DNA from: GCA-003244245 sp050699515
Lineage (GTDB): Bacteria > Actinomycetota > Actinomycetes > Mycobacteriales > Pseudonocardiaceae
DNA length: 64,000 nucleotides
Assembly (NCBI GenBank): GCA_050699515.1
Contig: JBOHFF010000101.1
Span: 1-64,000, forward strand
Direction of reading: 5' to 3'
The notes beneath the pieces were generated by a model, which saw nothing but the letters and a program-made list of their open reading frames with translations, was not told where the DNA came from and did no database searches. Below are positions 16,158 through 24,325 of the stretch, piece after piece. A program made the translations under genes and the position numbers. Every line of letters begins with the position of its first letter. Position 1 is the first letter of the stretch.

Positions 16158-17687
16158 ATGAGCAGTGTTTGCAAGATCACCGGACGGATCGCCTTTGTCG
16201 GTGCCGGTCCCGGTGACTCCGGAATGCTCACCGTGCGAGCGCAGCACCTGCTGGGCGGTGCTGAGCTGCTGGTGACCGACCTTGACGTGCCGGCCGAGGT
16301 GTACGCGCCGGCCGGCACGAGTGCTGAGGTGCGCCCGGCGGTGGGAGAGGCCGGCGAGGTCGCCAAGGACCTGGTCGCCGAGGCCAAGAGCGGGCGGAGC
16401 GTGGTGCGCCTGGTCTCCGGGGATCCACTGACCGCGGATTCCGTGGTCGCCGAGGTGCAGGCGGTCGCTCGCGCCTCGGTGCCCTTCGAGGTGGTGCCCG
16501 GCGTGCCCGCGGGTACCGCGGTGCCGGCCTTTGCCGGGGTGCCGCTGGGCTCCGGGCACGTCGAGGCCGACGTCCGGGCGGGTGTCGACTGGGCGGCGCT
16601 GGCCGCGGTGCCGGGCCCGCTGGTGCTGCACGCCACCGCGTCTCATCTGGCGGAGGCGGCGGCCGCGCTGGTCCAGCACGGGCTGGCCCCGCAGACCCCG
16701 GTGGCGGTCACCGCGGCGGGCACGATGCCCACCCAGCACACCGTGGAGACCACGCTGGCGTCGCTGCGTGCTGATGTCGGCGAGCTCACCGGGCCGCTGG
16801 TGGTCACCGTCGGCTCCGTGGTGGGGCAGCGCAGCAAGCTGTCCTGGTGGGAGTCCCGGGCGCTCTACGGCTGGAAGGTGCTGGTGCCGCGGACCAAGGA
16901 GCAGGCCGGCGCGATGAGTGAGCGGCTCGCGGTGCACGGGGCGGTGCCCGTGGAGGTGCCGACGATCTCGGTGGAGCCGCCGCGGTCCCCGGCGCAGATG
17001 GAACGCGCGGTCAAGGGGCTCGTCGACGGTCGTTACCAGTGGGTGGTGTTCACCTCCACCAACGCGGTCCGCGCGGTCTGGGACAAGTTCGCCGAGTTCG
17101 GGCTGGATGCCCGCGCGTTCGCCGGCGTGAAGATCGCCTGTGTCGGGGAGGCCACCGCGGAGCGGGTGCGCTCGATGGGGATCGTCCCGGAGCTGCTGCC
17201 CTCCGGGGAGCAGTCCTCCGAGGGTCTGCTGGCCGACTTCCCTCCCTTCGACGACATCCTCGACCCGGTCGACCGGGTGCTGCTGCCGCGCGCGGACATC
17301 GCGACCGAGACGCTGGCCGCGGGGCTGCGCGAGCGAGGTTGGGAGATCGACGACGTGACGGCCTACCGCACCGTGCGGGCCGCCCCGCCGCCGGCCGAGA
17401 CCCGAGAGATGATCAAGACGGGCGGCTTCGACGCGGTGTGCTTCACCTCCTCGTCCACCGTGCGCAACCTGGTCGGCATCGCCGGTAAGCCGCACGCTCG
17501 CACGATCGTCGCCTGCATCGGCCCGGCAACGGCCGAGACCGCCGTCGAGTTCGGCCTCCGCGTAGACGTCCAACCCGAAGTAGCTCAAATAGGCCCCCTG
17601 GTAGACGCCCTAGCCGAGCATGCAACGCAGTTGCGGGCGGCTGGCGCCCTCCCGCCACCCCGCAAAGCCAAGACCCGCCGCCGCTAG
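16158..17687 (+). CDS. hemD: Bifunctional uroporphyrinogen-III methyltransferase/synthase (CobA-HemD fusion)
   Basis: 509 aa. The N-terminal ~250 residues are SAM uroporphyrinogen methyltransferase-like: IAFVGAGPGDSGMLTVRAQ, a shortened and degenerate middle, then TLASLRADVGELTGPLVVTVGSVV. The C-terminal half is uroporphyrinogen-III synthase: WKVLVPRTKEQAGAMSERL, WVVFTSTNAVRAVWD, VACIGEATAE-type segments and FDAVCFTSSSTVRNLVG. The ATG follows the hemC stop with no gap (TAAATG). The methyltransferase half is less well conserved than the synthase half, so it may be partly dead. This fusion is common in actinobacteria. Confidence 0.92.
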   Translation: MSSVCKITGRIAFVGAGPGDSGMLTVRAQHLLGGAELLVTDLDVPAEVYAPAGTSAEVRPAVGEAGEVAKDLVAEAKSGRSVVRLVSGDPLTADSVVAEVQAVARASVPFEVVPGVPAGTAVPAFAGVPLGSGHVEADVRAGVDWAALAAVPGPLVLHATASHLAEAAAALVQHGLAPQTPVAVTAAGTMPTQHTVETTLASLRADVGELTGPLVVTVGSVVGQRSKLSWWESRALYGWKVLVPRTKEQAGAMSERLAVHGAVPVEVPTISVEPPRSPAQMERAVKGLVDGRYQWVVFTSTNAVRAVWDKFAEFGLDARAFAGVKIACVGEATAERVRSMGIVPELLPSGEQSSEGLLADFPPFDDILDPVDRVLLPRADIATETLAAGLRERGWEIDDVTAYRTVRAAPPPAETREMIKTGGFDAVCFTSSSTVRNLVGIAGKPHARTIVACIGPATAETAVEFGLRVDVQPEVAQIGPLVDALAEHATQLRAAGALPPPRKAKTRRR

Positions 17688-17691
17688 CTCC

Positions 17692-17754
17692 CGCGTTCTG
17701 GATGCAGACTGCTGTATGTCGGGGTTGTTTACCGCGTTCTGCATCCAGAACGCG
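17692..17754 (+). repeat. Inverted repeat element between hemD and hemB
   Basis: Left arm CGCGTTCTGGATGCAGA (17692-17708) and right arm TCTGCATCCAGAACGCG (17738-17754) are perfect complements across 17 bp with a 29-base loop. The loop ends in GTTTACCGCGT, so the CCGCGTTCTG word also occurs as a direct repeat. The same word family builds the repeat at 4991-5033. It may act as a terminator or attenuator separating rex-hemACD from hemB. Confidence 0.75.
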
Positions 17755-17772
17755 CCAGGAGTAGGGGACGTG

Positions 17773-18744
17773 ATGTATCCGAGTAGTCGGCCCCGGCGGT
17801 TGCGGACGACAGCGGCGATGCGGGGGTTGGTGCGGGAGACGGTGGTGGCGGCGGAGCATCTGGTGTTGCCGGTGTTCGTCAAGGAGGGTGCCAGGGAGGC
17901 GGTGCCGATCCCGTCCATGCCCGGTGTGGTGCAGCACACCAGGGATTCGCTGCGCAAGGCCGCCGCCGAGGCGGTGGCTGCCGGGCTCGGCGGGATCATG
18001 CTGTTCGGCGTACCTGCCACCAAGGACGCCACCGGCTCCGGGGCGCTGGACCCGGACGGAGTGCTCAACACCGCCCTGCGCGACGTGCGCAGCGAGGTCG
18101 GTGACGATATCGTGATCATGGCTGACACCTGTCTGGACGAGTTCACCGATCACGGCCACTGCGGCCTGCTGGACGCCCAAGGCCGGGTGGACAACGACGC
18201 CACCCTCGAGGTGTACGCGCGGATGGCCGTCGCGCAGGTCCAAGCGGGCGCCCACCTGGTCGGCCTGTCCGGCATGATGGACGGCCAGGTCGGGGCGGTC
18301 CGGGTGGCGCTGGACACTGTGGGCTGCCGGAATGCTGGGATCCTGGCCTACAGCGCCAAGTACGCCTCGGCGTTCTACAGCCCGTTCCGTGACGCGGTGG
18401 AGTCGGCGCTGCGCGGGGACCGGCTGACCTACCAGCAGGATCCAGCCAATGTCCGGGAGGCGCTGCGCGAGACGGCCCTGGATCTCGCCGAGGGCGCCGA
18501 CATCGTCATGGTCAAGCCGGCGATGTCCTACCTGGACGTGCTGCACGCGGTGGCCGAGCGCTCCGATGTGCCCGTTGCTGCCTACCAGGTCTCCGGCGAG
18601 TACTCGATGGTGGAAGCGGCGGTGGCGCAGGGCTGGCTGGATCGGCGGCGCACCGTGCTGGAGACGCTGACCTCGATCCGCCGCGCCGGCGCCGACCTGG
18701 TACTGACGTACTGGGCGGTGCAGGCTGCAGGCTGGCTGCGCTGA
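17773..18744 (+). CDS. hemB: Delta-aminolevulinic acid dehydratase HemB
   Basis: 323 aa. It condenses two 5-aminolevulinates to porphobilinogen. Schiff-base lysines are K196 in AYSAKYASAFY and K248 in IVMVKPAMSYLD. The metal loop ADTCLDEFTDHGHCG has only two of the three zinc cysteines found in animal enzymes. The start is the ATG before YPSSRPRRLR; the preceding codon is GTG and could substitute. It is separated from hemD by the inverted repeat element and probably read from both the upstream operon and its own promoter. Confidence 0.96.
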   Translation: MYPSSRPRRLRTTAAMRGLVRETVVAAEHLVLPVFVKEGAREAVPIPSMPGVVQHTRDSLRKAAAEAVAAGLGGIMLFGVPATKDATGSGALDPDGVLNTALRDVRSEVGDDIVIMADTCLDEFTDHGHCGLLDAQGRVDNDATLEVYARMAVAQVQAGAHLVGLSGMMDGQVGAVRVALDTVGCRNAGILAYSAKYASAFYSPFRDAVESALRGDRLTYQQDPANVREALRETALDLAEGADIVMVKPAMSYLDVLHAVAERSDVPVAAYQVSGEYSMVEAAVAQGWLDRRRTVLETLTSIRRAGADLVLTYWAVQAAGWLR

Positions 18745-18796
18745 TCGGGCATGTCCTGGCGGCCATGTCGACCGGGCAGGACTACCGTGGGACAGC

Positions 18797-19345
18797 ATGA
18801 CATCGATCCCGCCGCCGTCCGACCCGGGTGGCCAGCAGTGGCCGGCGCCGGCACCGCCCACGGGTGGCTATCAGGCGCCCGCTGCGCCCCCCCGGGGGCC
18901 CCGGCCCAGAGGCGTCGATATCTCCTTCGCGCTCTGGGTCGGCTACCTGGTGCTCATCGCAGTCAGTGTGGTGGTCGCGTTCACCCAGCTCGACCAGGTC
19001 CAGGCCGAGGTAGTCAAGGCGCTCGCTGAGGATCCATCACTGGATCAGGCGTTGGTCCAGCGAATGGCGAAGGGTTTCTTCGTCGGTGTCCTGGTGATGT
19101 TCCTCATTTTCGTCGTCGCGACCTTCGTCTTCGCGTTGTTCATGCGGGCGGGTCGGAACTGGGCGCGGATCGCGCTGGCCGTGCTCGGTGGTCTGGCCCT
19201 GCTCCTGTGGCTGTTCGGTCTGGTGGGCAGCGCAGGCTCCGCGCTGGGGACCGGGCTGATCCAGCTCCTGCTGCTCATCGGGGCTATCGCGACCATGTTC
19301 GGTTCGGCCGCCAATGCCTGGTTCCGGCCTCGCGTCAGGTCCTGA
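18797..19345 (+). CDS. Four-helix membrane protein with Pro-rich N-terminus
   Basis: 182 aa. The first ~40 residues are Pro/Gly-rich (PPSDPGGQQWPAPAPPTGGY). Four transmembrane segments follow: FALWVGYLVLIAVSVVVAF, FFVGVLVMFLIFVVATFVF, IALAVLGGLALLLWLFGLV and GLIQLLLLIGAIATMFGSA. This layout is common among actinobacterial DUF-type membrane proteins and matches the position of Rv0513. No catalytic residues are visible. Function unknown. Confidence 0.75.
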   Translation: MTSIPPPSDPGGQQWPAPAPPTGGYQAPAAPPRGPRPRGVDISFALWVGYLVLIAVSVVVAFTQLDQVQAEVVKALAEDPSLDQALVQRMAKGFFVGVLVMFLIFVVATFVFALFMRAGRNWARIALAVLGGLALLLWLFGLVGSAGSALGTGLIQLLLLIGAIATMFGSAANAWFRPRVRS

Positions 19346-19350
19346 CGCCC

Positions 19351-19596
19351 ATGCGCTCCCGTCGCCGTGTGCTGGTCGTCGTGGCCGAGGTGCTGGTGGT
19401 GATCGCGCTCGGTGGGTCGGCCTGGTGGTGCTGGCAGCGCGGCGTGATCGTGACGGTGCGTCGCGGCGTCGCGATGACCCGGATCGAGGGGGGTTGGTGG
19501 GCCAGTGCCGTCGGCGCGGTCACGCTCGCCGGGATACTGCTGCTCGACGCCGGTGGGCGGGTGCTGCGGGCGTCAGCACGGCAGCACTCGGGTTGA
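19351..19596 (+). CDS. Small two-helix membrane protein
   Basis: 81 aa. Hydrophobic segments are VLVVVAEVLVVIALGGSAWW and WASAVGAVTLAGILLLDAGG, with a basic N-terminus (RSRRR) placing it in the cytoplasm. It follows the four-helix protein by five bases, probably one operon ending at hemL. It matches the place of Rv0514. Function unknown. Confidence 0.7.
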   Translation: MRSRRRVLVVVAEVLVVIALGGSAWWCWQRGVIVTVRRGVAMTRIEGGWWASAVGAVTLAGILLLDAGGRVLRASARQHSG

Positions 19597-19600
19597 GCGT

Positions 19601-20932
19601 ATGACGGCCGATTCCATCAGCTCATCTCCGGTGCGCAGCGAGTCGGCCCGGCTTTTCGAGCGCGCCAGTGCCGTGATCCCCAGCGGGGTGAACTCCCCGG
19701 TGCGGGCGTTCCGCGCGGTCGGCGGCACACCGCGGTTCATGGTCCGCGCGGCCGGAGCGCACCTGTGGGACGCCGACGGCAACCGCTACGTCGATCTGGT
19801 CTCGTCCTGGGGTCCGATGATCCTGGGTCACGCGCATCCCGCGGTGGTGGATGCGGTCCGCGTGGCTGCCGGGCAGGGGCTGTCCTTCGGCACCCCTACC
19901 GTCGGGGAGATCGAGCTCGCCGAGGAGATCGTGCGCCGGGTCGAGCCTCTCGAGCAGGTCCGGTTGGTCAACTCCGGCACGGAGGCGACGATGAGCGCGA
20001 TCCGGCTGGCCCGGGGGGTCACCGGGCGGTCGGTCGTGGTCAAGTTCGCCGGGCACTACCACGGGCATGTGGACGCGCTGCTGGTCGCGGCCGGTTCCGG
20101 CGTCGCCACCTTCGGATTGCCCGCCAGCTCCGGGGTCACCGGGGCGCAGGCCGCGGACACGGTCGTGCTGCCCTACAACGACCTCGACGCGCTCCGCGTG
20201 CTGTTCGCCGAGCGCGGCGGCGAGGTCGCCGCCGTCATCGCCGAGGCGGCCGCGGGGAATATGGGCGCGGTGCCGCCCGATCCCGGTTTCAACGCCGCGC
20301 TGCGCGAGCTGTGCCACGCCCACGGTGCGCTGCTGATCATGGACGAGGTGATGACCGGGTTCCGGGTCTCGCCCGCCGGCTGGTTCGGCCTCGAGGGGGT
20401 GGCGGGCGACCTGTACACCTTCGGCAAGGTGATGTCCGGCGGGCTGCCGGCGGCGGCCCTCGGCGGGTCCGCATCACTCATGGCCCACCTGGCGCCGGCC
20501 GGGCCGGTGTACCAGGCGGGCACACTGTCCGGGAACCCGGTGGCCGTGGCCGCTGGGCTGGCCACCCTGCGGGCCGCGGACCTGGAGGTCTACGCCCGGC
20601 TGGACCGCGCGGCCACCCGGTTGGCCGGGCTGCTGGCCGGGGCGCTGGACGCTGCCAGCGTGCCGCACCTCGTGCAGCGCGCGGGCTCCCTGCTCAGCGT
20701 CCTGTTCACCGGTACCGGGCCGGTACGTGACTACGCCGGTGTGCAGGCCACCGAGATCTGGCGATTCCCGGCGTTTTTCCACGCCCTGCTCGAGCACGGC
20801 GTCTACGTCCCACCGAGTGCGTTCGAGTCCTGGTTCGTCTCGGCGGCGCTGGATGATGAGGCATTCGAGGTGATCGCCGCGGCGCTGGAGCCTGCCGCTC
20901 GGGCCGCGGCCCGAGCGGCGGAGCCGTCATGA
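19601..20932 (+). CDS. hemL: Glutamate-1-semialdehyde 2,1-aminomutase HemL
   Basis: 443 aa PLP enzyme converting glutamate-1-semialdehyde to 5-aminolevulinate, the step after HemA. Class III aminotransferase signatures are VNSPVRAFRAVGGTPRF, VRLVNSGTEATMSAIRLARG, LLIMDEVMTGFR and the PLP lysine K276 in YTFGKVMSGGLPAAALGG. I start at the ATG four bases after the preceding stop. Four bases overlap the phosphatase gene downstream. Confidence 0.96.
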   Translation: MTADSISSSPVRSESARLFERASAVIPSGVNSPVRAFRAVGGTPRFMVRAAGAHLWDADGNRYVDLVSSWGPMILGHAHPAVVDAVRVAAGQGLSFGTPTVGEIELAEEIVRRVEPLEQVRLVNSGTEATMSAIRLARGVTGRSVVVKFAGHYHGHVDALLVAAGSGVATFGLPASSGVTGAQAADTVVLPYNDLDALRVLFAERGGEVAAVIAEAAAGNMGAVPPDPGFNAALRELCHAHGALLIMDEVMTGFRVSPAGWFGLEGVAGDLYTFGKVMSGGLPAAALGGSASLMAHLAPAGPVYQAGTLSGNPVAVAAGLATLRAADLEVYARLDRAATRLAGLLAGALDAASVPHLVQRAGSLLSVLFTGTGPVRDYAGVQATEIWRFPAFFHALLEHGVYVPPSAFESWFVSAALDDEAFEVIAAALEPAARAAARAAEPS

Positions 20933-21558
20933 GCCGCACCGTGGTGCACCTGCTGCGGCACGGGGAGGTGCACAACCCGGAGCGGATCCTCTACGGCCGG
21001 CTACCGGGTTTCCGGCTCTCCGAGCTGGGTGTCCGCCAAGCTGAGCGGCTCGCCGTGCATCTGGGCCACCACGATGTGGTGCACGTGGCCGCCTCGCCGT
21101 TGTTGCGGGCCCAGCAGACCGCGGCGCCGATCGCCACGGTGCATGGCCTGGACCTGGTCATCGACGAAGAGCTGATCGAGGCGGGCAACGTGTTCGAGGG
21201 CAGCCGGATGCCGGTCGGTCACGGGGCGCTGCGTGACCCGCTGTTCTTGACCAAGCTGCGCAACCCGTTCCGCCCGTCCTGGGGGGAGCCGTACCGGGAG
21301 ATCGCGGAGCGGATGCTCGCCGCCGTGCACCGGGCCCGCCGGCGCGCCGCCGGGCATGAAGCGGTTTGCGTGTCACACCAGCTGCCGATCTGGACCCTGC
21401 GCCGGCATCTGGACCAGCGGCGGCTCTGGCACGACCCCCGGCGCAGGCAGTGCTCCGTGGCATCGCTGACCAGCCTGGTCTTCGCCGGCGAGGCGCTGGT
21501 CGAGGTGGTCTACAGCCAGCCCGCCGGCCCGTCCGAGTTGCCGGCGACCGGCGCATGA
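20929..21558 (+). CDS. Histidine phosphatase family protein (phosphoglycerate-mutase fold)
   Basis: 209 aa. The N-terminal LLRHGEVHNPERILYGRLPGF contains the RHG phosphohistidine motif. Later residues are SPLLRAQQTAAPIA, a proton-donor Glu in ELIEAGNVFEG, and the second His in AVCVSHQLPIW. It corresponds to Rv0525, between hemL and the thioredoxin lipoprotein. It overlaps both neighbours by ATGA, so hemL, this gene and the next are one coupled unit. Substrate unknown. Confidence 0.88.
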   Translation: MSRTVVHLLRHGEVHNPERILYGRLPGFRLSELGVRQAERLAVHLGHHDVVHVAASPLLRAQQTAAPIATVHGLDLVIDEELIEAGNVFEGSRMPVGHGALRDPLFLTKLRNPFRPSWGEPYREIAERMLAAVHRARRRAAGHEAVCVSHQLPIWTLRRHLDQRRLWHDPRRRQCSVASLTSLVFAGEALVEVVYSQPAGPSELPATGA

Positions 21559-22130
21559 GGCACCTGCTGGTCGTCCTTTTCGCCACTGTCGTGCTGGCTG
21601 GGTGCGCGACGGGGACCGATGCGGTGGCCCGTGGTGGCACCTTCGAGTTCGTCTCACCCGGCGGGAAGACCGACATCTTCTACGATCCGCCGACCGCTCG
21701 GGGCACCATCGGTGACCTGTCCGGGGACAGCCTCACCGAACCCGGGACGACGATCTCGCTTGCTCGATACGCAGGCCGGGTAGTGGTGCTCAACATCTGG
21801 GGCTCATGGTGCGGGCCGTGCCGTGCTGAGGCTGCTGACCTGGTTCGGGTCGCCGATGCGACGGCGAGTCAGGGCGTGCAGTTCATCGGAATCAACGTGC
21901 GGGACAGCCAGCAGGCAGGGGCGGATTTCGCCCGTGATTTCGGCCTGACCTACCCGTCGATCTTCGACCCCTTCGGACGGACTCTGTTCGCGCTCAAGGA
22001 CATCCCGCGATCGGTGGTGCCCCTGACCATCGTGCTCGACCGCCACCACCGAGTCGCCGCTGTCTTCCTGCACGCAGTGCACGCGCCAGACCTCCAGCCA
22101 GTCGTGCAGCGGGTGACGCAAGAGCCCTAG
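21555..22130 (+). CDS. TlpA/ResA-type thioredoxin lipoprotein (cytochrome c maturation, CcsX-like)
   Basis: 191 aa. The signal peptide ends at lipobox LAGCA, so it is a lipoprotein facing outward. The thioredoxin fold has VVVLNIWGSWCGPCRAEAADL (CGPC active site), IGINVRDSQQAGADFARDFG and a cis-Pro segment SVVPLTIVLDRHHRV. It matches Rv0526, where the gene is followed by ccdA, resB and ccsA for cytochrome c biogenesis. Here those partners are absent and the conserved block ends at this gene. Confidence 0.9.
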   Translation: MRHLLVVLFATVVLAGCATGTDAVARGGTFEFVSPGGKTDIFYDPPTARGTIGDLSGDSLTEPGTTISLARYAGRVVVLNIWGSWCGPCRAEAADLVRVADATASQGVQFIGINVRDSQQAGADFARDFGLTYPSIFDPFGRTLFALKDIPRSVVPLTIVLDRHHRVAAVFLHAVHAPDLQPVVQRVTQEP

Positions 22131-22223
22131 TTCCGACCCGGCTCCTCCGCCGCCGGACCGAGGGTTATCCGGGCGTGCCTAACGCCTGATGTTGCGGCTG
22201 AGTTTGACCGTGAGTGGGAGATC

Positions 22224-22439
22224 GTGCTGGACCTCGCGGAGCGGGACCAGGATCTCGAACCGGTGCACGATCTGCTGGCCAAGTGGCGTCACTTCGCCTA
22301 CGCCGAACTCAAGGACCCAGGCACGTACTTCCGCGTGCTCGCCACCGCAGCCCACACGCTGGCTACCGGCCAGGCGCCCGTCGGCAGTGTGTCTGGCAAG
22401 GAGATCACTGAGCTGATCCGTAGGCGCTTGGGCAGGTAG
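22224..22439 (+). CDS. DUF6247-like small protein, 5' end missing (probable antitoxin remnant)
   Basis: The GTG start gives 71 aa (LDLAERDQDLEPVHDLLAKW ... GKEITELIRRRLGR). The same frame reads on upstream with family-like sequence (RACLTPDVAAEFDREWEIV) but without any ATG, GTG or TTG back to the stop codon of the thioredoxin gene. So the gene has probably lost its original start and first codons. A toxin-like frame begins at the next base. I read this as the remains of a small actinobacterial toxin-antitoxin pair; the family name is from memory of the pattern. Confidence 0.5.
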   Translation: MLDLAERDQDLEPVHDLLAKWRHFAYAELKDPGTYFRVLATAAHTLATGQAPVGSVSGKEITELIRRRLGR

Positions 22440-22550
22440 GTGTACCGGATCGTTGTCTATCCCGAGGCCAACAGTCTCGGGTCCCGGCCACGCGTGGGGT
22501 CCTGCGGCTACCTGCCTCGGTCCGGAGTCACGGTGCTTGAAGCTTTGTGA
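22440..22550 (+). pseudogene. Truncated RelE-like toxin remnant
   Basis: Directly after the preceding stop, GTG begins VYRIVVYPEA, the typical first strand of small RelE/ParE-type toxins in actinobacteria. Similarity ends at once: the remaining residues (NSLGSRPRVGSCGYLPRS) are unlike the family and a stop follows after 36 codons. It overlaps the end of the convergent XRE gene, which suggests that block replaced the rest. Confidence 0.4.
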
Positions 22551-23373
22551 GCGCACGGTGGATGAGTTCGCGTGCGGCATGGCCGTGTACCGCAGATTTT
22601 TGGAGCAGGGCGAATGCTTTGGCATGTACGGCTATTTCGCGGGGTTGGGTGATGTCGAGTCCGGCGGAGACGTTTTCGACCTTAACTCGTTCTTCGTCGA
22701 ATATCCAAAAACTTCCTTGGGTGAGGCAGTGGCGTTCTCCAGCGGAGGGAATGATGCCGAGGCTCACCCGTGACAGGGACATGACGGCGAGGAGTCGGTC
22801 GAGCTGTCCAGCCATCACGTCGGTGTCGCCGACGCGTGTGCGTAAAGTTTGCTCTTCGAGCACGAACGAGAAGCGCCGCCGTCCGGTGTAGAGGACTTGT
22901 TGTCGTTCCATGCGGGCGGCGATGGCGTCGTCTACGTCGTTGGGGATATCGAGGAACTCGTTCCAAAACCGGAAGATAGCCGCGGCGTACTCGGCCGTGT
23001 GGAACAGTCCGGGCATGACAGTGTTTTCATAGATTCGGAACAGTTTCGTTCGCTCATACAGTGGCACCGACTGAGTTTGCGACCGTTTGAGTCCGGCGCG
23101 CATGTGACGGTGCCACTCGACATACATCGACTCGATGGCGCGAACCGTGGCAAGAAGGTCGGCTATATGGTTTCCGGCGCCGCACGCACGGCACCATGTT
23201 TTGATGTCTTGTTCGCTGGGTGCTTGGGATCCGTGTTCGAGCTTACTTATCTTCGTAAAATGCCACTCGCAGATAGCGGCCAGTGTCCGTGCTGTCAGGT
23301 TCGCTTCAGCGCGAATCTCTCGGAGGCGTGCTCCGAGCGCCTGGCGTGCCTGCTTGACGGGGGTTGTGGTCAA
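22528..23373 (-). CDS. XRE-family regulator with DUF5753 domain
   Basis: 281 aa. The N-terminal HTH is in LGARLREIRAEANLTARTLA and WHFTKISKLEHGSQAPSEQD. The DUF5753 region (about 100-275) has ENTVMPGLFHTAEYAAAIF, FVLEEQTLRTRVGD, LLAVMSLSRVSLGIIPS and GSFWIFDEERVKVENVSAGL. Such proteins regulate small partner genes next door (WhiJ/AbaA-type systems). It is third in a tight leftward operon, two bases after the DUF6879 gene. No unusual features. Confidence 0.88.
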   Translation of the reverse strand: MTTTPVKQARQALGARLREIRAEANLTARTLAAICEWHFTKISKLEHGSQAPSEQDIKTWCRACGAGNHIADLLATVRAIESMYVEWHRHMRAGLKRSQTQSVPLYERTKLFRIYENTVMPGLFHTAEYAAAIFRFWNEFLDIPNDVDDAIAARMERQQVLYTGRRRFSFVLEEQTLRTRVGDTDVMAGQLDRLLAVMSLSRVSLGIIPSAGERHCLTQGSFWIFDEERVKVENVSAGLDITQPREIAVHAKAFALLQKSAVHGHAARELIHRALTKLQAP

Positions 23374-23375
23374 TT

Positions 23376-23906
23376 TTACGACGGCGCGTACTCAGCGTGT
23401 GGGATAGCGATCTTCCACGCATCTTCGAAAGCTGTAACGCATGCAGCAATGATAGTTGAATCGGTTGTCATCTCACGATCGAGGACATGCCCGTCACCCG
23501 AGAAATGCGTGAACGCGACCGTCTCGCGGTCGAACATCCAAAAATCGTTGCCCGGCAGCAAGAGCGCAGACGCGTTGCGTCGTGGTAGCCATCGGACATC
23601 TTCGCCAGCGCGAACGAGTTGTGCCGTGTCCAGCCATTCGAAACGGATGTAGTCGGTGACCGGTTCGGACACGATGCGCAACCTGCGCAGAGTCACACCT
23701 GACGACGTGATATCTTTCATCAGTTCAAACCAGGGCAGCCACCACGCGGCTTCAGCGTCCGGGTCCAACGGTTCACCGCGACACCAAGTCGCGAATCTGT
23801 CCTTCTCGACATCCGTGGCATACACGTCGCGCATCTCAAGATGAATTACTTCGCCACGACTCGTCGTGAGAAGTCTTCGGCGGTCCTCCGCCGAGATCGG
23901 CTCCAA
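23376..23906 (-). CDS. DUF6879 family protein
   Basis: 176 aa. Characteristic stretches are MRDVYATDVEKDRFATW, WWLPWFELMKDITSSGVTLR, RIVSEPVTDYIRFEW and LLLPGNDFWMFDRETVAFTH, ending in a short helix. The family is typically coded next to XRE-DUF5753 regulators in actinomycetes, as here. Its biochemical role is unknown; the co-occurrence suggests it is the regulated or partner protein. It starts three bases after the upstream gene. Confidence 0.8.
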   Translation of the reverse strand: MEPISAEDRRRLLTTSRGEVIHLEMRDVYATDVEKDRFATWCRGEPLDPDAEAAWWLPWFELMKDITSSGVTLRRLRIVSEPVTDYIRFEWLDTAQLVRAGEDVRWLPRRNASALLLPGNDFWMFDRETVAFTHFSGDGHVLDREMTTDSTIIAACVTAFEDAWKIAIPHAEYAPS

Positions 23907-23909
23907 TTT

Positions 23910-24287
23910 CTACGCTCCTACCAGCAATGCGACAACGGCCGATTTCGTGACATGCACACACGTTTCATAGTCGGGGATACGCATCTGGCCCAGCGTCTCG
24001 GCGTCAGTGACACGCTTACCCTGAATGATGTAGTTACCGCTCGACGTCACCTCGACGATCGGCGCCACGAAGTTGGTGACTGATCCGGCCATGCCGTCCG
24101 AGGCGAGGTGATCCAGCAGCGATGGTGGAACTTCCACCAGGTCTTCATCGTCGGGCACCGTGTGTCGAGCGAGGATGGCGACGTCACTGACGACCCAGCC
24201 CTGCACAACATACGAATGCTGGTCGGTGGCGTACAGGGTCGGCGAGTCATCAGGCGTCGACTCCTTGCCCAAGAATCTCAGCTTCAC
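23910..24287 (-). CDS. Hypothetical protein with two tandem homologous domains
   Basis: 125 aa from the GTG start; a TTG 30 bases upstream is possible but lies almost at the predicted transcription start. Two halves match each other: SYVVQGWVVSDVAILARHTV with PDDEDLVEVPPSLL, and NYIIQGKRVTDAETLGQMRI with PDYETCVHVTKSAV. Each half looks like a strand-turn-strand unit with a conserved Y(V/I)(V/I)QG core. It is the first gene of the three-gene cassette; GGGAG lies 6-7 bases before the GTG. I do not recognise a named family. Confidence 0.7.
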   Translation of the reverse strand: MKLRFLGKESTPDDSPTLYATDQHSYVVQGWVVSDVAILARHTVPDDEDLVEVPPSLLDHLASDGMAGSVTNFVAPIVEVTSSGNYIIQGKRVTDAETLGQMRIPDYETCVHVTKSAVVALLVGA

Positions 24288-24325
24288 TGCCGTCTCCCGC
24301 CTGAAGACTTTGACCAAATGTTGCT

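Noticed and set aside
15663..17588. 641-codon open frame on the minus strand
   Set aside because: It lies antiparallel to hemC and hemD, which have full family matches; its product is Arg/His/Gly-rich nonsense typical of the complement of high-GC genes.
18118..18170. Two rather than three metal cysteines in HemB
   Set aside because: A two-Cys loop with Asp is the normal bacterial variant, not a defect.
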